Origin: DAOUKH01 sp964291475
Lineage (GTDB): Bacteria; Chloroflexota; Dehalococcoidia; SHYB01
Assembly: GCA_964291475.2 (NCBI GenBank)
Contig: OZ220072.1
Coordinates: forward strand, 1 to 64,000
Direction: 5' to 3'
DNA length: 64,000 nt
Part shown: positions 41,518-52,472 of the stretch, piece by piece
Position numbering within the stretch: position 1 is the first letter of the stretch
How the letters are laid out: each line of letters begins with the position of its first letter
The notes under the pieces: model-generated
Databases searched by the model: none
What the model saw: only the letters and a program-made list of their open reading frames with translations
Told to the model about the DNA's origin: nothing
Position numbers and translations under genes: made by a program

Positions 41518-42765
41518 ATGGCCGATGAAGGCGAGATGTCGGGAAAGATCACCGAGGACGGCATCCAGCGCTACCGGAATCGGATCGGCGTCTTGGCGCG
41601 CCGCGAAGCGCCGTACAACTACGAGGCGACCGAAGACTCGATCCGCCAGTACGCCGTCTACGCCTGCGGCGACGACAACCCGCTCTTCACCGACCGCTCT
41701 TATGCCGCCAAAACGCGCTGGGGCGGCGTGATCGCCCCGCCGGCCTACGTACAGACGATGGGCGTCTTCAACAGCGCGCCGATTCCCAAGGAGGTGCGCG
41801 AGGCGGGGCGCGGCGCGCTCTCCGGCGTCCCGAACTACAACGCGGGTAACCGCTGGGAGTTCTACGAACCGGTGGTCCCCGGCGACCGCTTGGAGCGCCG
41901 CTTCTACATCTCGAAGGTGGAGGAGAAGCGCAGCGACTTCGGCGGCGGGCGCTCCGTCTTCATTCACCACACCAACGAGTACATCAACCAGCATGGGCGT
42001 CTGGTCGCCAGCCTCATCAACTACTTCTTCCACGTCGAGCGGCAGGCCTCGCAGAAGCGCGGCAAGAACCTCGAGACGCCGCTATTCGACTACGACGACG
42101 CCTACCTCGCCCGCATCGACGAGGCGTACGAGCGCGAGCAGCCCCGCGGCGCCGAGCCGCGCTTTTGGGAGGACGTGGAGGAGGGAGAGGATCTCGACAC
42201 CATCGTCCGGGGGCCGCTGACCACCACCGACATCATCTGCTGGCACATGGGACAAGGCATGGGGCAGTTCAACGTCAAGCCCCTGCGCCTGGGCTATCTG
42301 AACCGCCGCAAGACGCCGAACTTCTACACCAAGAACCCCTACGGCGTCTGGGACGCCGCCCAGCGCGTCCACTGGGAGAACGACCGCCCCAAGGTCGTGG
42401 GCATGGCGCGGGCCTACGACTATGGCCGGGTCCGGACGCAGTGGCTGCTCAACCTGCTCTCCAACTGGGTGGGCGACGACGGCTGGATCTTCAAGAGCTA
42501 CGACGAGACCCGTAAGTTCAACTACCACGCCGACACGTCATGGGTGCAGGGCAAGGTGGTCCGGAAGTGGGCCGACGGCCCCGACCGCTACGTCGAGATC
42601 GAAGCGTGGATCGAGAACCAGCGCCGCGAAGTCACCACCACGGGCCGGGTCACCGCGCTGCTCCCCTCCCGCGAGCACGGCCCCGTCCGCCTCCCCTCGG
42701 AGACCGATCGCCACAAGCCCGCGCCGATGAAGACCGCCTACTCCGTGGAAGTAGCAGAGGCGTAG
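41518..42765 (+). CDS. MaoC/FAS1-like double-hotdog dehydratase
   Basis: 415 aa, start ATG 41518 with GGAGGG six bases upstream. The first half (about 25-180) resembles the N-terminal FAS1-like dehydratase domain (RQYAVYACGDDNPLF, APPAYVQTM, RWEFYEPVVPGDRL). The second half (about 210-400) looks like a second hotdog unit, with TTTDIICWHMGQGMG. Members hydrate enoyl-CoA or dehydrate hydroxyacyl-CoA esters, often of mesaconyl or steroid-type substrates. It is followed by a repeat region and convergent acyl-CoA dehydrogenase. Confidence 0.8.
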   Translation: MADEGEMSGKITEDGIQRYRNRIGVLARREAPYNYEATEDSIRQYAVYACGDDNPLFTDRSYAAKTRWGGVIAPPAYVQTMGVFNSAPIPKEVREAGRGALSGVPNYNAGNRWEFYEPVVPGDRLERRFYISKVEEKRSDFGGGRSVFIHHTNEYINQHGRLVASLINYFFHVERQASQKRGKNLETPLFDYDDAYLARIDEAYEREQPRGAEPRFWEDVEEGEDLDTIVRGPLTTTDIICWHMGQGMGQFNVKPLRLGYLNRRKTPNFYTKNPYGVWDAAQRVHWENDRPKVVGMARAYDYGRVRTQWLLNLLSNWVGDDGWIFKSYDETRKFNYHADTSWVQGKVVRKWADGPDRYVEIEAWIENQRREVTTTGRVTALLPSREHGPVRLPSETDRHKPAPMKTAYSVEVAEA

Positions 42766-42774
42766 AGGAGCGCC

Positions 42775-42865
42775 TTAAGCCTCTCCCCCTCTGGGGGAGA
42801 TTTGAGAGAGGGCGCGTGCCGTCAGGCGCGCGAGCGCCCGCAGGGCGCTGCTCCCCACAGCCGGA
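42775..42865. repeat. Intergenic repeat family B, copy 1
   Basis: TTAAGCCTCTCCCCCTCTGG begins a unit with stem CTCCCCC-TCT-GGGGGAG and the tail AGAGAGGGCGCGTGCC. A second stem follows (GCGCCCGCAGGGCGC near 42834). Its flank CCCACAGCCGGAACCG resembles the one after repeat C at 32068. Confidence 0.68.
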
Positions 42866-42890
42866 ACCGATAAGGAAGGATGCCGCTCCG

Positions 42891-44051
42891 CTAATACGAC
42901 CGCGGCATGCCCAGGATGTTCTGCCCCAGGTAGGCCAGCACCAGGTTGTTGCTCACCGGCGCGGTCATGTACAGGCGGGTCTCCCGGAACTTGCGCTCGA
43001 CGTCGTACTCGGCGGCGAAGCCGTAGCCCCCGTAGGTGGTCATGCAGACGTTGGCCGCCTCCCACGACGCCTGCGACGTGAGCAGCTTGGCCATGTTGGC
43101 CTCCTTGCCGCACGACTCGCCGCGGTCGAACTTCTCCGCCGCGGCGAAGCGCACCATGTCGGCGGCCTCGAGGTTGGCGTAGGCCTGCGCGATCGGGAAC
43201 TGCACGCCCTGGTTCGCGCCGATGGGCCGCCCGAAGACCTCGCGCTTGTTCGCGTACTCGACGGCCCGGTCGATGAACCAGCGGCCGTCGCCGACGCACT
43301 CGGCGGCGATCAGGATGCGCTCGGCGTTCCACGAGTCGATGATGTAGCGGAAGCCGCGCCCCTCCTCGCCGATCAGGTTCTCGACGGGGACTTCGACGTC
43401 GTCGAAGAATATCTCGTTGGTGTGATGGTTGAGCATCGTATCGATGGGGCGGATGTCGACGCTCTTGCCCGCCGCGCGGAGATCGACGAGGAAGGTCGAG
43501 AGGCCCTGCGTCTTGTTTTCGAGCTCGTCGTAGGGCGTGGTGCGGGCGAGGAGGAGCATGAGGTCGGACTGGCGGGCGCGGGAGATGAAGATCTTCTGGC
43601 CGTTGACAACATAACGGTCCCCATCGCGCACCGCCGTGGTCTCCAGGCGGGTGGTCTCCGAGCCGGCGTTGGGCTCGGTGACGCCGAAGGCCTGGAGCCG
43701 CAGCTCGCCGGAGGCGATGCCGGGGAGATAGCGGCGCTTCTGTTCCTCGCTGCCGTGGCGAAGCACGACGCCCATGGTGTACATCTGGGCGTGTCCGGGA
43801 GCGGCGTTGCCGCCGGAGCGGTTGATCTCTTCGAGGATGACGCTGCCCTCGGTCACGCCGAGGCCGCCGCCCCCGTACTCCTCGGGAATCATCGCGCCGA
43901 GCCAGCCGAGGCGGGTCAGCTCGTTGATGAACTCCTCGGGGTACTCCGACCGCTTATCGAGGTCTCGCCAGTAGGCGTCGGGGAAGTTGGCGCAGACGTC
44001 GCGGACCGCAGCCCGGATGGATTCGAGGCTAGCGGAGGTAGTCGTCGTCAT
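42891..44051 (-). CDS. Acyl-CoA dehydrogenase
   Basis: 386 aa. YGGGGLGVTEGSVILEEI, FGVTEPNAGSETT, INGQKIFISRARQSD-like NGQKIFIS, and the C-terminal TYGGYGFAAEYDVERKFRETR show a short-chain acyl-CoA-dehydrogenase-like enzyme. The usual catalytic Glu region in the last helix is replaced by RETRLYMTAPVSNN, as in branches acting on branched or aromatic acyl-CoA. FAD enzyme feeding ETF. It is 22 nt from the AceE-like gene, possibly one unit. Confidence 0.88.
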   Translation of the reverse strand: MTTTTSASLESIRAAVRDVCANFPDAYWRDLDKRSEYPEEFINELTRLGWLGAMIPEEYGGGGLGVTEGSVILEEINRSGGNAAPGHAQMYTMGVVLRHGSEEQKRRYLPGIASGELRLQAFGVTEPNAGSETTRLETTAVRDGDRYVVNGQKIFISRARQSDLMLLLARTTPYDELENKTQGLSTFLVDLRAAGKSVDIRPIDTMLNHHTNEIFFDDVEVPVENLIGEEGRGFRYIIDSWNAERILIAAECVGDGRWFIDRAVEYANKREVFGRPIGANQGVQFPIAQAYANLEAADMVRFAAAEKFDRGESCGKEANMAKLLTSQASWEAANVCMTTYGGYGFAAEYDVERKFRETRLYMTAPVSNNLVLAYLGQNILGMPRSY

Positions 44052-44073
44052 CAGCTTCCTCCAGCCGCCGTCG

Positions 44074-46467
44074 TTATGCTACTTCGAGGGCTCCCAAGCA
44101 GGCGGCGGCGATGTTCTCCGCGTCGATGCGGTATTCGGAATAGAGCGCGCCTTGCGACCCCGATTGGCCGTAGACCGAAACGCCTAGCGGCAGGCAGCGC
44201 GTCCCCAAAGCGCCGCCGAGCCACGCCAGCGTCTGGGGGTGGCCGTCGATGACGGTGACTGCCGGCGCCCGTGCGGCTTCAAGCGGCAGCACGTCGTCGA
44301 GGAAGCGCCCGGCGTCGGCGCCTTCGGCGAGCCGCATGGAAGCGCGCCGGTAGCGCTCGAAAAGCCGGTCGGGCGAGGTCACGTTAATGACGTTGGCGGC
44401 GACGCCGTCCTCGGCGAGCAGGGCCTGGGCCTTGATCGCCTCTTCCGCCATCACGCCGGCGGTGAAGAGGTTGACGGTGTCGTCGCCGGTGCCCGCCGGC
44501 GAGAGCATATGAGCCCCGTCGATGACCTGCCGCCGGAGGCGTTCGAGCGCCGCCGGGTCCTCCGGCAGCGCGAGCAGGCTCTGGTCGATGCGCTTGGTGG
44601 AGAGTCGCAGGTAGACCGACGACTCCCGGCGCGCCATGAGGCGCAGCCCTTCGAGCACGACCCATTCGAGCTCCTGCGCGAAGCACGGCTCGTAGTAGGC
44701 CATGCCCGGCACGCCGATGCCGATCGGCGGCGTCACGATCGACTGGTGCGCTCCGCCCTCTCTGCTTAGGCTGATGCCCGACGGCGTCCCGACGACCATG
44801 AACCGCGAGTCCACGTACGTGCCGTACATCAACGCTTCAAGAGCGCGGGCGATGAACGGGTCGTACAGGGTGCCGATGGGCAGCAGGAGCTCGTCGAACA
44901 GCTCGTGCGACAGGCCGAGCTGCCCCAATAGCATGAAGAGGTTCGATTCGGAGATGCCGAGTTGAATGTGGCGTCCGCCCTCGTGCTCGCGCCAGTTCAG
45001 GGCGCGTTGCGTCGTGTCCTCCGGCGTCTCCGCGCCCTCCTCCTCGTTCCACACCCCGACGCGGTTGATCCAGCCGCCGAGGTTGGTGCTCGACGCCACG
45101 TCGGGGCTGACGGTGACCATGCGCTCGGCGACCTTCGGCCACTCACGCGCCAGGCCGACGAGCATGACGCCGAACGCCTGCTGCGTCGACATGGACCGCG
45201 GATACGCATGGCCCAACGCGTCGGGGACGTGGAGATCCGGCGCCGGTGCGGCCTTCTTGCCGACGCGGGAGCGCTCGCCGATCTCGGCGCAAAGCTCCCC
45301 TTCCGGCGAGCCGGGGTCGGGCTTGGGCCAGGTATCGGTTATCGCGAGCTGTTTGCGGAAGTCTTCCAACTGGTCGTTGGAGAGCAGCACCGAGTGGTTC
45401 TGGGGGTCGCCGACGGTAGGCAGGCGCCAGCCCTTGAAGGTGTAGGCGAAGATGATGCTGGGCCGGTCGGCGTCGTCGGCCTCGGCGTAGGCCTGACGCA
45501 GCGTGGTGAAGTCGTGGCCGCCGAGGTTCTGGAAGACGCGCGGCAGGTGATCGTCGTCCCACTCGCCGATGAGGTTGGCGAGGTCCTGGGAGTGGCGGCT
45601 GTAGCGGGGAAGCCATTCCCGCAACACGCCGACCGGTTCCCGCACCAGCCGCTGGTACGTCTCGTTGGGCATCGAGTCGATGGCCTCGCGGAGTAGCTCG
45701 CCGTTCGGGGCGGCGAAGGCTTCCTCGAGCAGCGAGCCGTACTTGGCATCGATGACCCGCCACCCGTTGGCGGCGAGCATCTCTCGCCAGACCTGCACGC
45801 GGATGCCCGGGATCACCCGGTCGAGGCTCTGCCGGTTCACGTCCACGACCCAGAGGACGCGCGGGCTGGTGGCCAGGGCGGGCTCGATCACCGCCTCCCA
45901 CACCGTGCCCTCGTCGAGCTCGGCGTCGCCCAGCGTGGAGACGAAGCGGTGTGTCGGCTCCGGCGCGTCGGCGAAGCGACCGTGCACGTACTGCTCGGCC
46001 AACGAGGCGAAGTTCGGCGCGATGGCTCCCAGGCCAACCGAACCGAGGGAGAAGTCGACGTAGTCGGGGTCCTTCGTGCGGCTTGGATACGCCTGAAGAC
46101 CCTTGAAGTCGCGGAGCGTCGTCAGATACCGCTGATCGAGGTTCCCCAGCAGATATTGGATGGCGTGGAAGATAGGCGAGGCGTGCGGCTTGACCGCCAG
46201 CCGGTCGCGCGGGCCGAGCAGGTCGAAGACCAGGGAGGTGAGGATGGTGACCGCCGAGGCGCAGGAGGCCTGATGGCCGCCGACCTTGATGCCGTCCGGG
46301 TTGGGCCGCTCGCTGTTGGCGTGGTGCACCATGCGCACCGCGATCCACAGCACGAGGTCCTGGATCCGTGCGAGGGCGAGGTCTCTCGCCGCCCCGTCAC
46401 CGCCGTCGCGGGCGCGCCCGTTGACGGCGCCGGCGTGGGCGGTCTTCTTCTTGCTGCGCGTGGTCAC
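44074..46467 (-). CDS. AceE/transketolase-like thiamine-diphosphate enzyme
   Basis: 797 aa from GTG 46467, where the family-like sequence begins. HQASCASAVTILTSL and GDAELDEGTVWEA give the thiamine-diphosphate and Mg-binding region, and VDVNRQSLDRVIPG is a homodimeric pyruvate-dehydrogenase-E1-type motif. The middle carries the pyrimidine-binding domain (GISESNLFMLLGQLG) and the C-terminal transketolase domain (VINVTSPDRLFERY). It would decarboxylate a 2-oxo acid or transfer ketol units. No E2/E3 genes are adjacent, so the exact reaction is open. Confidence 0.8.
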   Translation of the reverse strand: MTTRSKKKTAHAGAVNGRARDGGDGAARDLALARIQDLVLWIAVRMVHHANSERPNPDGIKVGGHQASCASAVTILTSLVFDLLGPRDRLAVKPHASPIFHAIQYLLGNLDQRYLTTLRDFKGLQAYPSRTKDPDYVDFSLGSVGLGAIAPNFASLAEQYVHGRFADAPEPTHRFVSTLGDAELDEGTVWEAVIEPALATSPRVLWVVDVNRQSLDRVIPGIRVQVWREMLAANGWRVIDAKYGSLLEEAFAAPNGELLREAIDSMPNETYQRLVREPVGVLREWLPRYSRHSQDLANLIGEWDDDHLPRVFQNLGGHDFTTLRQAYAEADDADRPSIIFAYTFKGWRLPTVGDPQNHSVLLSNDQLEDFRKQLAITDTWPKPDPGSPEGELCAEIGERSRVGKKAAPAPDLHVPDALGHAYPRSMSTQQAFGVMLVGLAREWPKVAERMVTVSPDVASSTNLGGWINRVGVWNEEEGAETPEDTTQRALNWREHEGGRHIQLGISESNLFMLLGQLGLSHELFDELLLPIGTLYDPFIARALEALMYGTYVDSRFMVVGTPSGISLSREGGAHQSIVTPPIGIGVPGMAYYEPCFAQELEWVVLEGLRLMARRESSVYLRLSTKRIDQSLLALPEDPAALERLRRQVIDGAHMLSPAGTGDDTVNLFTAGVMAEEAIKAQALLAEDGVAANVINVTSPDRLFERYRRASMRLAEGADAGRFLDDVLPLEAARAPAVTVIDGHPQTLAWLGGALGTRCLPLGVSVYGQSGSQGALYSEYRIDAENIAAACLGALEVA

Positions 46468-46569
46468 GTTCGGCCTCAACGGACGCCGACGATCGGCCCT
46501 CACCGTCCGTCCGCCGAACCAGTGTAACACGCTGCCTCTTCTAAGGACTTCCGCTATCGGCTAGGCTGA

Positions 46570-47880
46570 ATGCACTGCCTCTCTCTCTCCTTAGCCGGCG
46601 CTTTCTCCTTGAACGCTGCATCACTCGTCAACGTACTCTCCGACTGGCTGCTCCGCCGCCGGGTCTTCTACGGCTGGTGGATCGTCGGGGCGAGCTTCGG
46701 CTTGGCTGGGATCGTGTCGGGGTTCATCTTCCTCGGCTTCACCGCCTTCCTCGTGCCCTACACCGAGTCCTTCGGCGTCGGACGCGGGCCGGTCTCGCTC
46801 GTCTTCGGTTTCTCCAGCGTCGCCGGCGTCGCCGCCTCGCCGCTCATAGGACGGTTCGGGGCGCGCCGGGTCACGATCGCGGGCGTGATCTCGATGGGGG
46901 CCGGACTCTGCCTCATGAGTCTGGCGCAGAACCTTCTGCACTACGGTCTGATTCACCTGACGCTGGTGACGATGGGCGGCTTCGTCGTCCTCTTCTACGG
47001 CTCATCCACCATCGTCAATAACTGGTTCGACAAGCGGCGCGGGCTCGCCTTCGGCGTCTTCTTCACCGGAATCAGCTTGGGCGCCGCGCTCGTGTATGTG
47101 GTGAACCTCCTCGTCGAGGGCCTCGGCTGGCGCGACGCCACCCTCGTGATCGGTGTGACCACGTTCATCGTCGGCCTTCCTCTTGCCTCCATCCTCCGCG
47201 ACCGGCCCGAGGACTTCGGGATGCTGCCCGACGGCGCCCCGCCCGACCCGGCCGCGGCGCGGCCCGCCGCCGGTCTCGCCGAGCACGGCCTCACCCTCCG
47301 CCAGGCCCTGCGCACCTCCGCCTTCTGGACGCTGAGCATCGGCTTCGCTTCCCGCAACTTCGTCATCGCAGGCATGGCGGCGCACTTCATCCCCGCCGTC
47401 GTAGAGAAGGGATTCACGGCCACGACGGGCGGGCAGATGGTGCTCGTCTTTGCCGGGGCGGCGTTCGTGAACCGCCTCATGAGCAGCTACATCTCCGACT
47501 ACGTGCCCAAGGCCAAGATGACCGCGTTGATGGTGGCAATCGGCGCCTGCTCCTTCCTCATCATGTTGCGGGCCGAGTCGATCTGGGTGATCGTGGCCTT
47601 CGTGGTCGTCTACAGCCTGGCCTGGGCCGGCAGCGGCGGAGGAATGATCAGCGCCATCCGTGGGGAGTTCTTCGGTCGGGCCAACTACGCAGTCATCTCC
47701 GGCGCGGGGAATCTGGTGCAGGCCGTCGGCGAAGTCATCGGCCCCGCAACCGCCGGGCTGCTTTACGACCGGACGGGGTCCTACACGAACGCCTACTTCG
47801 TCTTCATGGGGATGCTGACGTTGTCGACCGTCGCGCTGCTGCTGACCCGCGCTCCCCGCGCACGGACTCCGACGGTCTGA
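46570..47880 (+). CDS. MFS transporter (monocarboxylate/OFA-like)
   Basis: 436 aa, about 12 membrane spans. RRRVFYGWWIVGASFGLAG at the first span and GRFGARRVTIAG between spans 2 and 3 are typical of the monocarboxylate-transporter-like or oxalate/formate branch. A cytoplasmic loop (residues about 215-245) separates the halves. It probably imports organic acids used by the surrounding CoA pathways. The start is uncertain because no strong ribosome-binding site precedes ATG 46570. Confidence 0.85.
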   Translation: MHCLSLSLAGAFSLNAASLVNVLSDWLLRRRVFYGWWIVGASFGLAGIVSGFIFLGFTAFLVPYTESFGVGRGPVSLVFGFSSVAGVAASPLIGRFGARRVTIAGVISMGAGLCLMSLAQNLLHYGLIHLTLVTMGGFVVLFYGSSTIVNNWFDKRRGLAFGVFFTGISLGAALVYVVNLLVEGLGWRDATLVIGVTTFIVGLPLASILRDRPEDFGMLPDGAPPDPAAARPAAGLAEHGLTLRQALRTSAFWTLSIGFASRNFVIAGMAAHFIPAVVEKGFTATTGGQMVLVFAGAAFVNRLMSSYISDYVPKAKMTALMVAIGACSFLIMLRAESIWVIVAFVVVYSLAWAGSGGGMISAIRGEFFGRANYAVISGAGNLVQAVGEVIGPATAGLLYDRTGSYTNAYFVFMGMLTLSTVALLLTRAPRARTPTV

Positions 47881-47956
47881 GAGGGCGGCCGCGGCCCGGT
47901 GCTATACTTCCGCGCGGCGCGCCGAGACCCGGCCGCAACGGGTTAAACCAGGCTCC

Positions 47957-49135
<1,179 letters not shown>

Positions 49136-49356
49136 CCCGCCGGGCCACGGGGCGGTCTGCCCCTCTCCCGCACCTTAAGCCTCTCCCCCTCTGGGGGAGA
49201 TTGAGAGAGGGCACGCGCCGCAGGCGCGTCGAGGGGCCGGGAGGGGTGCGCCAACGCCAACGCAGCCCACAGCCCCGCTTCGCAAGCGTCCCTGTAGGGG
49301 GCAACCCTTGTGGTTGCCCTCCCCTGTAGGGGCGATTCACGAATCGCCCGTCCCCC
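49136..49356. repeat. Repeat-packed intergenic region (families B and C)
   Basis: A family B unit lies at 49175-49230. Family C units follow: a weak one near 49274-49290, GGGCAACC/GGTTGCCC (49299-49306 and 49312-49319), and GGGCGATTC-AC-GAATCGCCC (49330-49349) with CCCCTGTA before and GTCCCCC after. The last unit abuts the stop of the CoA-transferase gene. Confidence 0.72.
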
Positions 49357-50565
49357 CTACAGAATCGCGCCCGCGTCCTTGAGCTCCGTGATGTCGTCCC
49401 AGGTGTAGCCGGCCTCCAGCAACACTTCCTCGGTGTGCTGACCGAGGTCGGGAGAAGCGGACGTGACCGCCCCCGGCGTCTCGCTGAACTGCAACGGCGC
49501 GGTGACCATGTCGACCTGCCCGATGTCAGGGTGCTCCAGCGTGTGGAAGTAGCTGTTGGCCCACGCCTGCCTGTCCTTGGTGGCCTGGAGCGTGGTCTGG
49601 ATCACGCCCCAGCGGATGTCCGCGTCGTCGAGCGGCTTGGCCCACTCCCAGACGCCGCGCTTGACGAACTCTTCTTGGAAGATACCGGCGAGCTCCTGGG
49701 CATGCTCCATCTGCAGCTCGCGGGTGGCGTAGCGCGGGTTGTCCAGCAGGTCGGGGCGGTCGACGGCGCGGCAGAAGCGCTCCCAGAACCGGTCCATCTG
49801 CAGGCTCAGGATCGAAATGTAGCCGTCCTTGGTCTTGTAATAGTTCGCCATCGGGTTGCGGATGGCGGAGCTGCTCATCTTGGGGAGCTCCTTCTGCGAA
49901 ATCGAGGCCGTCACCTGGTCCATCGAGGTCACCCACAGGCCGGTGTGGAGCAGCGAGGCCCTGATCTCCTGGCCCTTGCCGGTGCGCTCGCGGACGTAGA
50001 GCGCCGAGCAGACCCCGGCGGCGATGGCGATCGAGGTGGTGTGGTCGCCGAGGGCGGGCCGCTGCGGCAGCGGCGTCTGGCCGGCCGGCGTGAGGCTGTC
50101 GGCGAGACCGCTGCGCGACCAGTAGCAGAGGGCGTCGTAGCCGGGCCGCCAGGCCTCCTCGCCCTCGCGGCCGTAACCGGACAGGTGGCAGTAGATGATG
50201 CGCTCGTTGACGGCGCGCAGGTCCTCGTAGGCGAGCCCGCCGCGCTCGAGCCCCGCGTAGCGGGTGCTGGTGACGAAGACGTCGGCGCCCTCGACGAGCT
50301 TGAGCAGGGTGGCGCGGCCCCGCTCGTTGCGGATGTCGATGGCGGCGCTGCGCTTGTTGCGGTTGGCCTGCTCCCAGAGCGGCCCCGCCTCGCCGCGGCC
50401 CGCGGCGTCGGGAATCACGTTGAGGGTGCGCGCCGGGTCCCCGCCGCTGGGGTCCTCGACCTTGAGCACGTCGGCGCCCCACTCCGCCAGGATCGCCGCC
50501 CCGCCGGGGACCGCGGCCATCGTCCCCAGCTCGATCACCTTGACGCCGCTCAAGGGTCCCGCCAT
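49357..50565 (-). CDS. Class III CoA-transferase-like protein with altered catalytic motif
   Basis: 402 aa from ATG 50565. GVKVIELGTMAAVPGGAAILAEWGADVLKVE is the CaiB/BaiF N-terminus, and YCHLSGYGREGEEAWRPGYDAL and CSALYVRERTGKGQ follow. Where the family has the catalytic Asp (GQxxD), this protein reads GQEIRAS, with Arg202. CoA transfer through an aspartyl-CoA anhydride would not be possible as in known enzymes. It could be a CoA-binding racemase-like or inactive relative. It is divergent from the CapA-like gene. Confidence 0.83.
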   Translation of the reverse strand: MAGPLSGVKVIELGTMAAVPGGAAILAEWGADVLKVEDPSGGDPARTLNVIPDAAGRGEAGPLWEQANRNKRSAAIDIRNERGRATLLKLVEGADVFVTSTRYAGLERGGLAYEDLRAVNERIIYCHLSGYGREGEEAWRPGYDALCYWSRSGLADSLTPAGQTPLPQRPALGDHTTSIAIAAGVCSALYVRERTGKGQEIRASLLHTGLWVTSMDQVTASISQKELPKMSSSAIRNPMANYYKTKDGYISILSLQMDRFWERFCRAVDRPDLLDNPRYATRELQMEHAQELAGIFQEEFVKRGVWEWAKPLDDADIRWGVIQTTLQATKDRQAWANSYFHTLEHPDIGQVDMVTAPLQFSETPGAVTSASPDLGQHTEEVLLEAGYTWDDITELKDAGAIL

Positions 50566-50687
50566 CTCGCCGTCCCTCGCTCTCCGTCGCCTCGGGGCAA
50601 CCGGCGAAGCGTAGGAGCGCCCCCGCAACGGTGTCAAGGGAAGCGAAAGGACATATCATGGGCGGCGGCCCCGAAGGAGCTCCACCC

Positions 50688-52085
50688 ATGACCACCACCG
50701 GCATGACCATCGCGATGGTCGGCGACTTGCTGATCCAGCACCGGCTGTCGCCGTACGGCGGCGACGCGCGGTTCGACGACTTCCTGCGCGTGCTCCGCGA
50801 GGCCGACGTCGGCCTCGGGAACCTGGAGTGCGCCATCGACGACGGCGGCGACTCGCCGGCCTTCGTCGCCGGAGGCAGCCGCGGCGGGGGCGTGATGGCC
50901 GCACCGCCGTGGACGCTCCAAGAGCTTCAGTGGATGGGGATCGAGGCTGTGTGGGCGGCGAACAACCATAGCAACGACCTCGGCGAGGGCGGCGTCGTCA
51001 CCACGCTGGACTACCTCGACGCCGCCGGCATCTCCCACGCCGGAACGGGGCGGAACCTGAGCGAGGCGACGGCTCCGGCCTACCACGACACCGGCCACGG
51101 CCGCATGGCCCTGATCTCGGCATCCGACTGGGGACCGCGCGGCAAGGCCGACCTCCCTTACCCGATTCCCCACGGGGTCATGGCCGCCGATCAGGGAGCC
51201 GCCTTCCCCGACCGTCCCGGACTCAATCTGCTGCGCTTCGATGCCCCGCTCCACGTCGACCGCGAGGCCCTCGATGCGCTGCGCCGCATCAGCGCCAAGC
51301 TGGGGTGGGAGGAGACCAAGGAGCGGCGGCGCCGCGGTGGGGGCCGCGACGAGCCGCTGGTGGGCCCCGACCTCGTCGATGGCGAGCGGGACGACGACGA
51401 CTCCTTCCACTTCATGGGGACGAAGTTCGTTGCCGGCGACGCCTTCTCGTTCGAGACGGTCCCCTACGAAGCCGACCTGGAGCGCAACTACAAGTGGATC
51501 GCCGAGGCGCGGCGTCAGGCCGACGTGGTCGTCGTCGGGCTGCACCAGCAGGGGGCGTCGCGGAGCGAGCGCGAGCCGCCCGACCATACCCGTATCTTCG
51601 CGCACGGGGCCATCGACACCGGCGCCGACGTCTTCGTGGCCCACGGGCGGAGCCGCATCGGCGGCGTCGAGGTCTACAAGGGCAAGGCGATCCTCTACGG
51701 CCTCCCCGGCTTCGTGCGCCAGCGGGAGCAGTTGCGCCATGTCCCGCTGGAGCATATGGAGCGGTGGGGCCTGTCTTACGGGGCCACCGCCGCCGAGTTC
51801 CTGGAACGCCGCGACGAAGGGGAGCAGGGGCACACCATGCCGCCGGGCTTCCGCCGCACCGCCATCTATGTCGTCGAGGCCGGCGAGGACGGCGCCATCC
51901 GCGAGGTGCGCGTCTACCCCGGCGAGATGAGCGAGGGGTCGCGGGCGCAGTCGGGCCGCCCGCTGCGGGCCCTCCCCGGCAGCGAGATGGAGCGGCGCGT
52001 CCTCGACGCCGTCGTCCAGCGCTGCGACGCACTCGGGACGAAGGTCGAGGTCCGGGACGGCGTCGCGATCATCCCCGTCGCGTAG
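50688..52085 (+). CDS. CapA-family metallophosphoesterase-like protein
   Basis: 465 aa from ATG 50688, with AAGGAG nine bases upstream. MTIAMVGDLLI, VGLGNLEC, VWAANNHSNDLGEGG and VVGLHQQG with later HGRSRIGG follow the CapA/PgsA metal-binding order. The family is tied to poly-gamma-glutamate or cell-surface polymer synthesis, and many members have unknown roles. No signal peptide or membrane anchor is visible, so it may be cytoplasmic. A charged low-complexity insert (RRRRGGGRDEP, about residues 208-235) is unusual. Confidence 0.8.
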   Translation: MTTTGMTIAMVGDLLIQHRLSPYGGDARFDDFLRVLREADVGLGNLECAIDDGGDSPAFVAGGSRGGGVMAAPPWTLQELQWMGIEAVWAANNHSNDLGEGGVVTTLDYLDAAGISHAGTGRNLSEATAPAYHDTGHGRMALISASDWGPRGKADLPYPIPHGVMAADQGAAFPDRPGLNLLRFDAPLHVDREALDALRRISAKLGWEETKERRRRGGGRDEPLVGPDLVDGERDDDDSFHFMGTKFVAGDAFSFETVPYEADLERNYKWIAEARRQADVVVVGLHQQGASRSEREPPDHTRIFAHGAIDTGADVFVAHGRSRIGGVEVYKGKAILYGLPGFVRQREQLRHVPLEHMERWGLSYGATAAEFLERRDEGEQGHTMPPGFRRTAIYVVEAGEDGAIREVRVYPGEMSEGSRAQSGRPLRALPGSEMERRVLDAVVQRCDALGTKVEVRDGVAIIPVA

Positions 52086-52156
52086 CGGCGACCGCCAGTT
52101 CGTCTTGCTCCTCGACTTCGACCCGAAGACGCCGGGGCAACCCACCCAGAGTCTTC

Positions 52157-52178
52157 GTCCGGTAGCCGGCTACCGGAC
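52157..52178. repeat. Perfect 22-bp palindrome
   Basis: GTCCGGTAGCC followed directly by its reverse complement GGCTACCGGAC, 72 nt after the CapA-like gene stop. There is no loop or T tract, so a DNA-binding site or cruciform is as likely as termination. Confidence 0.75.
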
Positions 52179-52445
52179 TAGCGCGCCAGGCCTCTGGGCA
52201 CCTGGCGTCGATCCGTGCGGGCTAGGGGGCTGTCTCCTGCGCGTCCGCAGGGCAATTTGCCCGCTTCCGGCGTCCACCGGGACAGCGGGCTCACCTTCTC
52301 CGCGTCCCCCAACGCAACGGTGCCGCATCCCGGTGAAGAACGTACGTTCGTTATCGTGATAGTACCCCCTCGCCAGGGCCCATGTCAAGCAGGCAGTGGC
52401 GCGGGCCTTCGCTCAGTGTCTCTCAGTGGGGAGAGACGGAATGGG

Positions 52446-52472
52446 AGAGCGAGTCGCGAATCGCCCCTACAG
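52446..52472. repeat. Intergenic repeat family C, inverted copy
   Basis: On the reverse strand CCTGTAGGGGCGATTCGCGA followed by CTCGCTC, matching the repeats at 32033 and 49321. Confidence 0.6.
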
